Shown: positions 1 through 6,147, counted from the first letter of the stretch. The stretch: 12,764 bases of DNA from Treponema sp. (GCA_012513125.1 JAAZCS010000298.1:1-12764); one strand, 5' to 3'. Notes: generated from the letters alone by a model not told the origin. Numbers and translations: made by a program.

Positions 1-142
1 CAAGGGCTTCTTTTCCAGCAAAATTTCCAACAACAATGCTATCAACAATATTATACATTTGTTGTAAAATATTCCCAATTAATAAAGGTAATGAGAATTT
101 GATAATTAATTTAGCAGGATTTCCTATTGTCATATTAGTCAT
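1..142 (-). CDS. MATE-family efflux transporter, N-terminal fragment
   Basis: Reading the minus strand from the ATG at 142 gives 47 codons that run off the left edge. The protein starts MTNMTIGNPAKLI and continues with FSLPLLIGNILQQMYNIVD and SIVVGNFAGKEAL. This matches the first membrane helix and following loop of MatE (multidrug/Na+ or H+ antiporter) proteins, where FSLPLLIGN, QQ.YN..D and VG.F.G..AL are typical. Such proteins have about 12 membrane helices and 440-460 residues, so roughly 90% lies outside the window. No good Shine-Dalgarno sequence precedes the ATG at 142; an in-frame ATG at 133 is an alternative start. The gene is divergent from the aldo-keto reductase, and its first codons overlap the predicted promoter of that gene. 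The substrate cannot be told. Confidence 0.8.
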   Translation of the reverse strand, partial: MTNMTIGNPAKLIIKFSLPLLIGNILQQMYNIVDSIVVGNFAGKEAL

Positions 143-154
143 GTGTGGTATAGT
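127..154 (+). promoter_or_regulatory. Predicted sigma-70-type promoter of the aldo-keto reductase gene
   Basis: TTGTCA at 127-132 and TATAGT at 149-154 are separated by 16 bp. The start point would be near 161, leaving a leader of about 40 nt that contains the GAGG ribosome binding site at 189-192. It lies across the start of the divergent MATE gene. Motif match only. Confidence 0.4.
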
Positions 155-199
155 ACAGTAAATCTTTTTAAATGAATAGTATTATTGTGAGGTATTAAG

Positions 200-1186
200 A
201 TGTATAAGGCTAATGACAAACGTTATGACAAAATGAAGTATAAACAGTGCGGAAATAGTGGACTCTTATTACCACGAGTTGCCCTTGGTTTATGGCATAA
301 TTTTGGTTCTGTTGATGTTTTTGAAAATATGAAAAAAATGCTGTTTACTGCTTTTGATGAAGGTATTACTCATTTTGATTTAGCAAATAATTATGGCCCC
401 GAGCCTGGTTCTGCAGAAGAAAACTTTGGGCGGATAATGCAGAGTGATTTTCGTTCTTATCGTGATGAGATGATAATTTCTACAAAGGCTGGTTATGGAA
501 TGTGGGCTGGCCCTTATGGAGATGGCGGTAGCAGAAAATATTTATTTGCCAGTTTGAATCAAAGCTTAAAAAGAATGAATTTGGACTATGTTGACATTTT
601 TTATCATCACAGACCTGATCCGAACACTCCACTTGAAGAAACAATGAATGCTCTTTCAGATATTGTAAAGCAAGGAAAAGCTTTATACGTGGGCTTGTCA
701 AATTATGGTTCAGAAGATTTAAAGAAAGCAGCTAAAATTCTAAAGCAAAATGGAACTCCTTTATTAATTAATCAAGTAAGATATAATATGTTAGACAGAC
801 ATATAGAAAATGATAAGCTATTTGACGCTCTTGAAGAAGTTGGTGCTGGAAGTATAGCGTTTTGTCCTTTGGCACAAGGTTTATTAACTGATAAATATTT
901 AAACGGAATTCCAGAAGGAAGTAGGGCAACAAAAAATATTTTTCTTCATAAATCTGATATTACGGAAGAAAAGCTTGTTCAGATTTCAAAGTTGAATGAA
1001 GTTGCAAAAAACAGGAATCAGACTCTTGCAGAAATGTCTTTATGTTGGAATTTACGAAAAGACAGACTAACAACAGTTCTGATTGGTGCAAGTAGAAAAG
1101 AACAAATTCTGGACAATGTCAAAATTATGGAAAAACTTGATTTTACAGAAAATGAACTTAATACAATAGAAGAAATCTTAAAATAG
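200..1186 (+). CDS. Aldo/keto reductase, YghZ/Gpr (L-glyceraldehyde 3-phosphate reductase) type
   Basis: The 328-residue protein has the length and sequence pattern of E. coli YghZ/Gpr, a soluble NADPH-dependent reductase of L-glyceraldehyde 3-phosphate and methylglyoxal-like aldehydes. Family signatures are LGLWHNFG (30-36), THFDLANNYGPEPGSAEENFG (57-77), IISTKAGYGMW (92-102), GGSRKYL (109-115), PLAQGLLT.KYLNGIP (223-238) and VLIGASRKEQI (293-303). The expected catalytic tetrad is D60, Y65, K96 and H137. The GASR segment near the C-terminus matches the cofactor phosphate-binding site. ATG 200 is preceded by GAGG at 189-192 with good spacing; a later in-frame Met (residue 12) would remove a segment conserved in the family. 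The gene converges on the flavodoxin-like gene with a 7-nt gap and has two successive TAG stops. The exact aldehyde substrate is inferred from the family only. Confidence 0.93.
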   Translation: MYKANDKRYDKMKYKQCGNSGLLLPRVALGLWHNFGSVDVFENMKKMLFTAFDEGITHFDLANNYGPEPGSAEENFGRIMQSDFRSYRDEMIISTKAGYGMWAGPYGDGGSRKYLFASLNQSLKRMNLDYVDIFYHHRPDPNTPLEETMNALSDIVKQGKALYVGLSNYGSEDLKKAAKILKQNGTPLLINQVRYNMLDRHIENDKLFDALEEVGAGSIAFCPLAQGLLTDKYLNGIPEGSRATKNIFLHKSDITEEKLVQISKLNEVAKNRNQTLAEMSLCWNLRKDRLTTVLIGASRKEQILDNVKIMEKLDFTENELNTIEEILK

Positions 1187-1200
1187 TAGAGTTCTATTTT
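1180..1200. terminator. Possible weak bidirectional terminator between convergent genes
   Basis: AAAATAG (1180-1186) and CTATTTT (1194-1200) can form a 7-bp stem around a 7-nt loop at the 3' ends of the aldo-keto reductase and flavodoxin-like genes. The stem is almost all A-T, so it would be weak. Confidence 0.3.
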
Positions 1201-2128
1201 TCAATCCTAGTGAATATTTGCTTTGAAAGCTGAGTGCAAATGCTTGTCAGCTTTTCGTGTTTAACATCAAGCTTTTCATCCATTTCATTTGCAAAGTTAA
1301 AGAATTTACCAGGATTGAAATGATTTAGAATGTATTCAACTCTTTTTATTTTTCCTTTGTTTTCGATGCAAAATTGTCTGATTGGACCACATATAGAAAA
1401 TACCCAGATTGGAGTAACAATAATTACTTTTTCTCTTTGCTCAAGATTTGCCTTTTCTGCATAAGGTTTTAGATTCATTCCCCAAGCGTGCATACCAAAA
1501 CGACCGCACCACCAAAATCCAAGTGTGTCCTTTGTCATTTCTGTAGTTTCAAGCTCAAGAATTTCAGAACCAGTTTCATCAGCTTTTTCATAAGCAATTT
1601 TTTTTGTGTAACCCATCCTAGAAAAATAAACGACTAGAGATTTTTTATCTGAACCAATATTCTTGAAATTTGATTTGTAAAATTCATCATTATATTTTTC
1701 TGCAAAAGTTTTTTGACAATAAAAAACAAAACAAACATAACCAGAAATAAATTGTAATAAGCCAAAAATAAAATAAGATTGCGACATGAAATTTTGAGGA
1801 AAAATGACAAATTGAATACAAATCCAAAGCATCAAAGTAATACCAAAAACAAAGCCAAGAATATGACCAATTTTCTTATTTTTCAAAATCAAAACAGCCG
1901 CAATCAAATTGCTTAACCCATTAACAATTAAAAGTGAAATACCAGAAAAGATAAAATTTTGAAAAAGATACTTAGCAAAAGGAAGAACTTGAAAATAAGG
2001 TAACATCCCATTCATTCCAAGAATAGAACCGTCAGGTTTAATAAGCATACAAGAGCTACCAAAAACAGCCCCAATACCAAAAAAAAACACCAAAAAAGAA
2101 TAACAATACGAGAAACTTTATAACGCAT
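1194..2128 (-). CDS. Membrane-anchored flavodoxin-like protein, frame interrupted at a T9 tract
   Basis: The uninterrupted frame covers 1194-2093 (299 codons from a TTG). Three hydrophobic helices (about residues 47-70, 77-99 and 107-127) are followed by a flavodoxin-like domain (about 151-290) that begins KSLVVYFSRMGYTKK, the FMN phosphate-binding loop, and includes VIIVTPIWVFSICGPIRQF near the flavin ring site. The TTG at 2093 has no ribosome binding site. In another frame, an ATG at 2128 has GGAG about 8 nt upstream and a good promoter behind it, and encodes MRYKVSRIVILFWCFF, a natural first membrane helix. The two frames would join if the T run at 2087-2079 had ten bases instead of nine, giving 311 residues. 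This may be a real inactivating or phase-variable slip, or a sequencing error. A flavodoxin-dependent redox role is inferred; the partner is unknown. Confidence 0.7.
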
Positions 2129-2146
2129 AACAATACTCCAGTCCCC

Positions 2147-2175
2147 ATTATAGGAGAAATATAGAGGATAGTAAA
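2147..2175 (-). promoter_or_regulatory. Predicted promoter of the flavodoxin-like gene
   Basis: On the minus strand TTTACT (2175-2170) and a perfect TATAAT (2152-2147) are 17 bp apart. A start near 2140 gives a short leader containing GGAG before ATG 2128. This supports 2128, not 2093, as the true start. Confidence 0.6.
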
Positions 2176-2179
2176 TTAA

Positions 2180-2537
2180 ATTGGAAAGCAAAACAAAGTA
2201 GTTAGACCAATAAACCAGTAAGAAAAGCAAGGTGCTAGACTGGTTTTTATTAATTAGTGCTACACACTAATTAATTCACTTGATGGTGTCACACTCATTG
2301 GTGTGGGCGGAGCCTCAAGAACCCAGTTTACATGTTAGCTAAAGAAACCATAAATTGGATAGCGAAACAAAGAAGTTAGACCAATTTTAATTAATTAGTG
2401 CTATACAATAATTAATTCACTTGATGGTGTAACATTGATATCAAGGGCTTGAGTTTCTGATGCTAACGGTGAAAAAGCTATTATTGTAGAACCCGCATAA
2501 AATGAACAAGTGTTTCATTTTGGTGAATTGTACTTGG
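2180..2537. repeat. Mosaic intergenic repeat element, copy A
   Basis: This non-coding stretch is built from blocks that recur here or in copy B (3489-3711). The 32-bp block at 2180-2211 returns at 2354-2385 with 3 differences (ATTGG at one end, GTTAGACCAAT at the other). The block at 2249-2289 returns at 2390-2430. The block at 2306-2350 (GGCGGAGCC through GTTAGCTAAAGAAACCA) matches 3528-3571. The 33-bp block at 2445-2477, from GGGCTTGAG to GGTGAAAAAG, is identical to 3619-3651. The block at 2501-2537 matches 3675-3711 with 2 differences. GTTAGC/AGAAAC (2334-2349) can pair with GTTTCT/GCTAAC (2452-2467), so the element can fold back on itself. No transposase is present. A non-autonomous mobile or recombining element is an inference. 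Confidence 0.7.
2249..2430. repeat. Duplicated hairpin module inside copy A
   Basis: At 2249-2275 an 11-bp perfect stem (ATTAATTAGTG with CACTAATTAAT) encloses the loop CTACA. The module recurs at 2390-2416 with loop CTATA and one stem mismatch. In both places it is followed by TCACTTGATGGTGT. The stem is A-T rich and has no U-run, so a terminator role is unlikely. Confidence 0.65.
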
Positions 2538-2575
2538 TGAACTGTACTTGGTGAACTGTACTTGGTGAACTGTAC
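2520..2575. repeat. Tandem repeat, four copies of a 14-bp unit
   Basis: Four consecutive units of TTGGTGAACTGTAC lie at 2520-2533 (one base different), 2534-2547, 2548-2561 and 2562-2575, followed by a degenerate partial unit. The array sits at the edge of repeat copy A; copy B has a single related unit (about 3694-3707). It lies about 100 bp upstream of the lipoprotein promoter. The identical inner units suggest recent slippage. It is non-coding, and 14 is not a multiple of 3. Confidence 0.9.
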
Positions 2576-2681
2576 TTTTGGTGAAGAAGTGAACATTTGA
2601 TAAATAAAATTAATCCATACTTTTTTAACAATTTTTTTATTATTTGGTGTAAAACTATGTATAATAAGGAAATACAAGTGC

Positions 2682-2709
2682 TTGACACGGGGGGGGGTAA
2701 TGATAGAAT
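2682..2709 (+). promoter_or_regulatory. Lipoprotein-gene promoter with a G9 tract in its spacer
   Basis: A consensus TTGACA at 2682-2687 and TAGAAT at 2704-2709 are 16 bp apart, and nine of those bases are an unbroken G run (2689-2697) in otherwise AT-rich DNA. Loss or gain of a G by slippage would change the spacing; ten Gs would give the optimal 17 bp. The predicted start is near 2716, upstream of GGGGTGA (2730-2736) and ATG 2741. In T. pallidum, poly-G length changes in tpr promoters are known to alter expression. The same behaviour here is inferred. Confidence 0.7.
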
Positions 2710-2740
2710 AACGAAAAATTATAAATTTCGGGGTGAAATT

Positions 2741-3382
2741 ATGAAAAAAACATTAATCGTTTTATTATCGGTTGTTGCAGGATTATTCTTTTCTTGTAGC
2801 AATTCATCAGACACAAGTACACTTATGACACTTGCTGTAATTCAACAACAACAAGCCGCAGAAGCTGCCGCTGTAAAAGTACCGTCATTATCAGTTGGAG
2901 ATGTATATCTAAATTCTATGACTAGTCAGTATTTTGAAGTCAAAGATTCTACAACAATAAATATTTATTCGTATACAAACAATAGTCTATCGGCACCTTC
3001 TGCTCATTCATATAATGCAGATACAGGAATAATATCTTATAGTGGAAATGTTCTTTGTAAACTTATTCAGAACGATGGTAAACTTTACTCGGGTACTTTT
3101 ATTGCAAAAACAAATGCTAATACAAGCTTCTGTACAACATGGGCAATTACAAGTGATTCAAATACACTTTCTTATACATTTAATACTGATAAAACATGTA
3201 TATATAGTTTAACAGGTTCTCCTGATACAACACTTAAATATGAAGTTTCTCCATATAATAGCAATTTATATACATTGTCATATAATGGAATAGAAATGAA
3301 GGTTTATTATGATGCTAGTTCTGGAATAACAACGTTTATGGATCAGATGAAACTAACAAAAGTATCTGGACTTCCAGCATAA
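2741..3382 (+). CDS. Small secreted lipoprotein of unknown function
   Basis: The 213-residue product starts MKKTLIVLLSVVAGLFFSC, a lipoprotein signal with basic residues, a hydrophobic core and a spirochaete-style lipobox (L-F-F-S before C19). After cleavage C19 would be lipidated. A Ser/Thr/Asn-rich tether (20-30) leads to an Ala/Gln-rich stretch (32-45), then a Tyr/Ser/Thr-rich, probably beta-strand domain (48-213) with repeated short segments such as GDVYLNS, YNADTGIISYSG and YDASSGITTF. I do not recognise the family. ATG 2741 is chosen because GGGGTGA lies just upstream and the signal peptide begins there; the frame stays open back to an ATG at 2597, but that would place the promoter and its G tract inside the gene. 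The stop is doubled (TAA TAG). Two copies of a repeat element flank the gene, so it may be a variable or exchangeable surface antigen (inference). Confidence 0.85.
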   Translation: MKKTLIVLLSVVAGLFFSCSNSSDTSTLMTLAVIQQQQAAEAAAVKVPSLSVGDVYLNSMTSQYFEVKDSTTINIYSYTNNSLSAPSAHSYNADTGIISYSGNVLCKLIQNDGKLYSGTFIAKTNANTSFCTTWAITSDSNTLSYTFNTDKTCIYSLTGSPDTTLKYEVSPYNSNLYTLSYNGIEMKVYYDASSGITTFMDQMKLTKVSGLPA

Positions 3383-3410
3383 TAGATTTCTAGATAAACA
3401 AGAAATTCAA

Positions 3411-3453
3411 AAACCGTCAGTGAAGAAAAACTTTGCTGACGTTTTTTATTTTT
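3411..3453. terminator. Rho-independent terminator, probably bidirectional
   Basis: CGTCAG (3415-3420) pairs with CTGACG (3436-3441). The stem extends inward through TGAAG/CTTTG with two wobble pairs around an A5 loop, and T6 follows at 3442-3447. On the other strand the same stem is followed by GTTTTTG, so it can also end the asnB-ykgJ transcript after that passes through repeat copy B. Confidence 0.85.
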
Positions 3454-3488
3454 AAATAAACACAGTAAATTGCACCGTAAAGTTGAAG

Positions 3489-3711
3489 TCTAGCCCAATA
3501 AACCAAAAGGACACACTTGTAGGTGAAGGCGGAGCCAGAAAACTCAGTTCCACAGTTAGCTAAAGAAACCAAGATCCAAAAGTTGCATTGTTAGCAAAGC
3601 TAACACCAGCAACTTTCTGGGCTTGAGTTTCTGATGCTAACGGTGAAAAAGTGAAAATTTCAGTATCCGCTAACAATGACCAAGTGTTTCATTTTGGTGA
3701 ATTATACTTGG
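3489..3711. repeat. Mosaic intergenic repeat element, copy B, a long foldback
   Basis: It shares three blocks with copy A in the same order and orientation (3528-3571, 3619-3651 and 3675-3711). The whole copy is an imperfect palindrome. The 17-bp arm at 3503-3519 (CCAAAAGGACACACTTG) is complementary to 3681-3697 at 15 of 17 positions. CCCAA (3493-3497) can pair with TTGGG (3708-3712) outside it, and a second large hairpin (3555-3641) sits inside. The element fills the gap between the lipoprotein terminator and the stop codon of the Cys-cluster protein, ending about 10 nt from that stop. No coding potential is seen. Confidence 0.7.
3555..3641. repeat. 87-nt compound hairpin at the core of repeat copy B
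   Basis: Nested paired segments from outside inward are GTTAGC (3555-3560) with GCTAAC (3636-3641), AGAAACCAAG (3564-3573) with CTTG-A-GTTTCT (3622-3632, one bulged A), CCA with TGG, AAAGTTGC (3579-3586) with GCAACTTT (3609-3616), and TGTTAGC (3589-3595) with GCTAACA (3599-3605) around the loop AAA. That is about 34 base pairs. The outer stem is conserved in copy A but the inner hairpin is replaced there by a different insert. Confidence 0.7.
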
Positions 3712-3721
3712 GTGATGTTTC

Positions 3722-4372
3722 TTAATTACTATCCGCCAACGTCATTATCCACATCAATTTTGCTATAGTTTTTGGCAATATATCTCTTATCAAAAATGTT
3801 TTTGTTGAAGTAAAAGAAAAAGATTCTTCCATTAAATCACTCATCAATGGTGGTGTTGTACCAAACAAATCAATAACTTCATCTTTTGAATATTGCTTGT
3901 GAGAAATTGGTGGATTATGTTCAGATAATTTTTCTACAGGATAGAACTTACAAGGTTTCCAGACAAGACAACCTTTTTTATCTTTAAATCCGCTAGCTCC
4001 AAAAAGCCTACAGATAACAGCTCTTCCATTGTATATGGAACAATGGTAATCACTATTTGGATTAAAAAGAAGGCAGGCACTTCCATTGTCAAAAGGAAAG
4101 CTGCCATCTTTAATCTGCATAGCCACATCATTTTGATTTTCAATCAACCATGCAGCCATGTACAAAGCTTCACATTCAAGTAAATCAGGTTCAAAATGTC
4201 TGCAACAGTTTCCGCATCCAGAAGGACACGAAAACTTTGAGATTTCATACCATTTTGATTGCTCTTTTGATATTCTGTCATACATTTTTTCAGTCTTAAC
4301 AAGAATATCATATTCATTAGTTCCTTTAATTTTTGATAGAACATTCTTTATATTAGAATCAATCTCTGTCAT
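3722..4372 (-). CDS. Cysteine-cluster protein, YkgJ/UPF0153 (metal or Fe-S binding) family
   Basis: The 216-residue protein carries the CxxxCxxCC signature of this family at C49, C53, C56 and C57, followed by C67, C100, C111, C121, C135 and C141. The segments SACLLFNPN, HCSIYNGRAVICRLFG and CLVWKPCKFYP give the usual second half of the motif. Family members are thought to chelate zinc or iron or hold an Fe-S cluster; their reaction is not established. No signal peptide or membrane helix is visible, so it is probably cytoplasmic. The ATG lies 9 nt after the asnB stop codon with only a poor ribosome binding site between, so it is almost certainly cotranscribed and perhaps translationally coupled with asnB. 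Whether it acts on AsnB or asparagine metabolism is unknown. Confidence 0.85.
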   Translation of the reverse strand: MTEIDSNIKNVLSKIKGTNEYDILVKTEKMYDRISKEQSKWYEISKFSCPSGCGNCCRHFEPDLLECEALYMAAWLIENQNDVAMQIKDGSFPFDNGSACLLFNPNSDYHCSIYNGRAVICRLFGASGFKDKKGCLVWKPCKFYPVEKLSEHNPPISHKQYSKDEVIDLFGTTPPLMSDLMEESFSFTSTKTFLIRDILPKTIAKLMWIMTLADSN

Positions 4373-4381
4373 TTTAGAACT

Positions 4382-5980
4382 CTATTTTCCTGAATCACCA
4401 TAATTGCTCAAAACTCTGGCAGAAGGATCGTTTACGTTACAGCCTTCCCAAGATTTATTTGGCATCCAGAAGTCAGTAACCATTTCTGCTTGTCCTGGAT
4501 AATATTTTTCAAAAATCTCACGATATAAAAGTGATTCTTTTGTAAAAGGTTTTGCATGAGAATATTTTTTGCAACCTTCTTCAAATTCTTTATCAGAATA
4601 TGTTGAAGCGGCAAATTCTTTTAAGTCATCAACAAGAGAATGTCCTACAGCATCACTGAAAGCTGCTTTTTCTCTCATAAGAATGTCATAAGGAAGATAA
4701 GGAGAGCCATCTTCTGCTTTTTCAAAAGCGTGACGAAGAAGATATTTTCCTTTGTTGTATTTATTCATTTTGATTTCAGGATTAATTCCCATAACATATT
4801 TTACAAAATCCAAATCGCCAAACGGAACACGTGCTTCAATTGAGTTTACACTTATGCATCTATCTGCACGCAAAACATCATACATATGAAGTTCATGGAT
4901 TCTTTTTTCTGCTTCTTTCTGGAATTCTTCAGCATTTGGAGCAAAGTCTGTGTATTTATATCCGAACAATTCATCACTGATTTCACCAGTCAAAAGAACG
5001 CGGATGTTGCTTTGTTCATGAATTGCCTTGCAAATTAAATACATTCCCATACTTGCACGAATTGTTGTGATGTCGTAAGTTCCCAAAGCATGAATAACGT
5101 CTTCCAAAGAACCAAGGACATCTTCTTTTGTGATAATTATTTCATGATGGTTTGAACCGATGTATTCAGCAACTTCTTTTGCATATTTCAAGTCGATGGC
5201 ATCAGTTTTCATACCAATTGCAAAAGTCTCAATCGGTTTTTTTAGAATTTTTGCAGAAACAGCACACACTAACGAAGAATCAAGACCTCCCGAAAGTAGA
5301 AATCCTAATGGTGCGTCAGCATCAAGTCGTTTTTCAATTCCTTTTACCAATTTATCATGAATTTTTTTGCAAGTTGTCTCTAAATCATCAGAACTGTAAG
5401 TTTGTCTTTCTGTAACGTTGTTAAAACAGATGAATTCACCATCTTTATAATAATATCCAGGAGGAAATGGAAGAATCTTTTCTACAATGCCGACTAAGTT
5501 TTTAGGTTCGCTTGCAAAAACAGGTTTTGTGTCGCCTTTTGCATAACCGTAATACAATGGTCTGATTCCAATTGGATCACGAGCTGCAATCAATTGTTCC
5601 GATTTTGCATCGTAAATAATCAAAGCGAATTCTGCATCAAGAGTTTTGAACATCTCAACACCAAATTCTTTATACAATGGAAGTAGAAGTTCACAATCAG
5701 ATTGACTTTTAAAAGTATAACCTTTATTAATCAAATCTTCTTTAAGTTTTCTAAAACCATATATTTCGCCATTGCAAACAACTGCATTATTTTCAAAAGT
5801 AAAAGGTTGCATTCCCTCTTTTTGTAGTCCCATAATTGCAAGGCGATGAAATCCCAAAAATCCTTTTCCTATGTTCAGAATTCTTGAATCATCTGGACCA
5901 CGAGTCTTAGTTCTCTCAAAACAATCCTTTAATCTTTCTAAGGATATACAATCTCCTAAATAACCCATAATTGAACACAT
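4382..5980 (-). CDS. asnB: Asparagine synthetase, glutamine-hydrolysing (AsnB type)
   Basis: At 532 residues this is close to E. coli AsnB (554). It converts aspartate, glutamine and ATP to asparagine. The N-terminal class II amidotransferase domain begins MCSIMGYLG, where Cys2 becomes the catalytic N-terminal nucleophile after Met removal; HRLAIMG (45-51) and CNGEIYG (69-75) are glutaminase motifs. The synthetase domain has the PP-loop SGGLDSS (230-236), LTGEISDELFGYKY (330-343) and SIEARVPFGD (380-389). GAGGTG at 5992-5987 is well spaced before ATG 5980. A dedicated promoter and an attenuator-like leader lie immediately upstream, separated from amtB by a terminator, so expression is likely tuned to nitrogen status by premature termination. 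The Cys-cluster gene follows 9 nt downstream. Confidence 0.96.
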   Translation of the reverse strand: MCSIMGYLGDCISLERLKDCFERTKTRGPDDSRILNIGKGFLGFHRLAIMGLQKEGMQPFTFENNAVVCNGEIYGFRKLKEDLINKGYTFKSQSDCELLLPLYKEFGVEMFKTLDAEFALIIYDAKSEQLIAARDPIGIRPLYYGYAKGDTKPVFASEPKNLVGIVEKILPFPPGYYYKDGEFICFNNVTERQTYSSDDLETTCKKIHDKLVKGIEKRLDADAPLGFLLSGGLDSSLVCAVSAKILKKPIETFAIGMKTDAIDLKYAKEVAEYIGSNHHEIIITKEDVLGSLEDVIHALGTYDITTIRASMGMYLICKAIHEQSNIRVLLTGEISDELFGYKYTDFAPNAEEFQKEAEKRIHELHMYDVLRADRCISVNSIEARVPFGDLDFVKYVMGINPEIKMNKYNKGKYLLRHAFEKAEDGSPYLPYDILMREKAAFSDAVGHSLVDDLKEFAASTYSDKEFEEGCKKYSHAKPFTKESLLYREIFEKYYPGQAEMVTDFWMPNKSWEGCNVNDPSARVLSNYGDSGK

Positions 5981-6011
5981 ATATCACACCTCTATAAAAT
6001 TCAAGTTAAAG

Positions 6012-6076
6012 AAAAAAAGACGTCGTAGACAGATTCCCATATTTCTATAGAAATTTATCTACGACGTCTTTGCCGT
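6012..6076 (-). promoter_or_regulatory. asnB leader: attenuator with alternative hexaloop hairpin
   Basis: Read on the minus strand, the predicted mRNA starts near 6076. The first 16 nt can form a 5-bp hairpin, ACGGC/GTCGT, with the six-base loop AAAGAC (6071-6066; A at position 1, G at position 4). Its loop and 3' side are also part of a perfect 14-bp stem, 6071-6058 with 6029-6016, closed by a 28-nt loop and followed by seven U (6018-6012), which is a Rho-independent terminator. The two folds exclude each other. The loop itself contains the palindrome ATTTCTATAGAAAT. The arrangement matches the amtB leader at 8081-8140. The A1/G4 hexaloop resembles the RNA hairpins bound by ANTAR-domain antiterminators; only one such loop is seen here, so that link is an inference. 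Confidence 0.75.
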
Positions 6077-6083
6077 ACAATAT

Positions 6084-6112
6084 CTTATACATTTTTTAAC
6101 GAAAAAAGTCAA
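6084..6112 (-). promoter_or_regulatory. asnB promoter
   Basis: TTGACT (6112-6107) and TATAAG (6089-6084) are separated by exactly 17 bp on the minus strand, with TG immediately before the -10 box. The predicted start at about 6076 coincides with the first base of the leader hairpin. Confidence 0.75.
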
Positions 6113-6147
6113 TTCCAACGGATTTAAGGCTTTATTCATCAGCTACT

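Noticed and set aside
2012..2230. Separate 72-residue hydrophobic protein on the minus strand
   Set aside because: Its useful part, from ATG 2128, is the displaced start of the flavodoxin-like gene; after the T9 tract the frame is out of register and soon stops.
2520..2575. CRISPR array
   Set aside because: The 14-bp units are directly adjacent with no spacers, and no cas genes are present. It is a simple tandem repeat.
2441..2677. 78-residue open frame on the minus strand
   Set aside because: It runs through the tandem repeat and repeat blocks, has no ribosome site and no recognisable domain.
2597..2740. Longer N-terminus for the lipoprotein from the ATG at 2597
   Set aside because: It would read through the promoter and G tract and bury the signal peptide at residue 49. 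ATG 2741 has the ribosome site and a proper lipoprotein signal.
3489..3711. Integron attC (59-base element) sites around a gene cassette
   Set aside because: The folded shape and GTTAGC/GCTAAC motifs are suggestive, and Treponema integrons exist. However, the order is GTT...AAC instead of the attC order AAC...GTT, the R-box consensus GTTRRRY/RYYYAAC is not met at the arms, and no integrase is in the window.
3383..3721. tRNA or other standard RNA gene in the intergenic region
   Set aside because: No cloverleaf or T-loop GTTCRANYC motif is present; the pairing is explained by the repeat element.
6012..6076. Glutamine (glnA-type) riboswitch or T-box in front of asnB
   Set aside because: I see none of the conserved cores of these classes (no T-box sequence, no specifier stem, no glnA core), and the leader before the terminator is too short.
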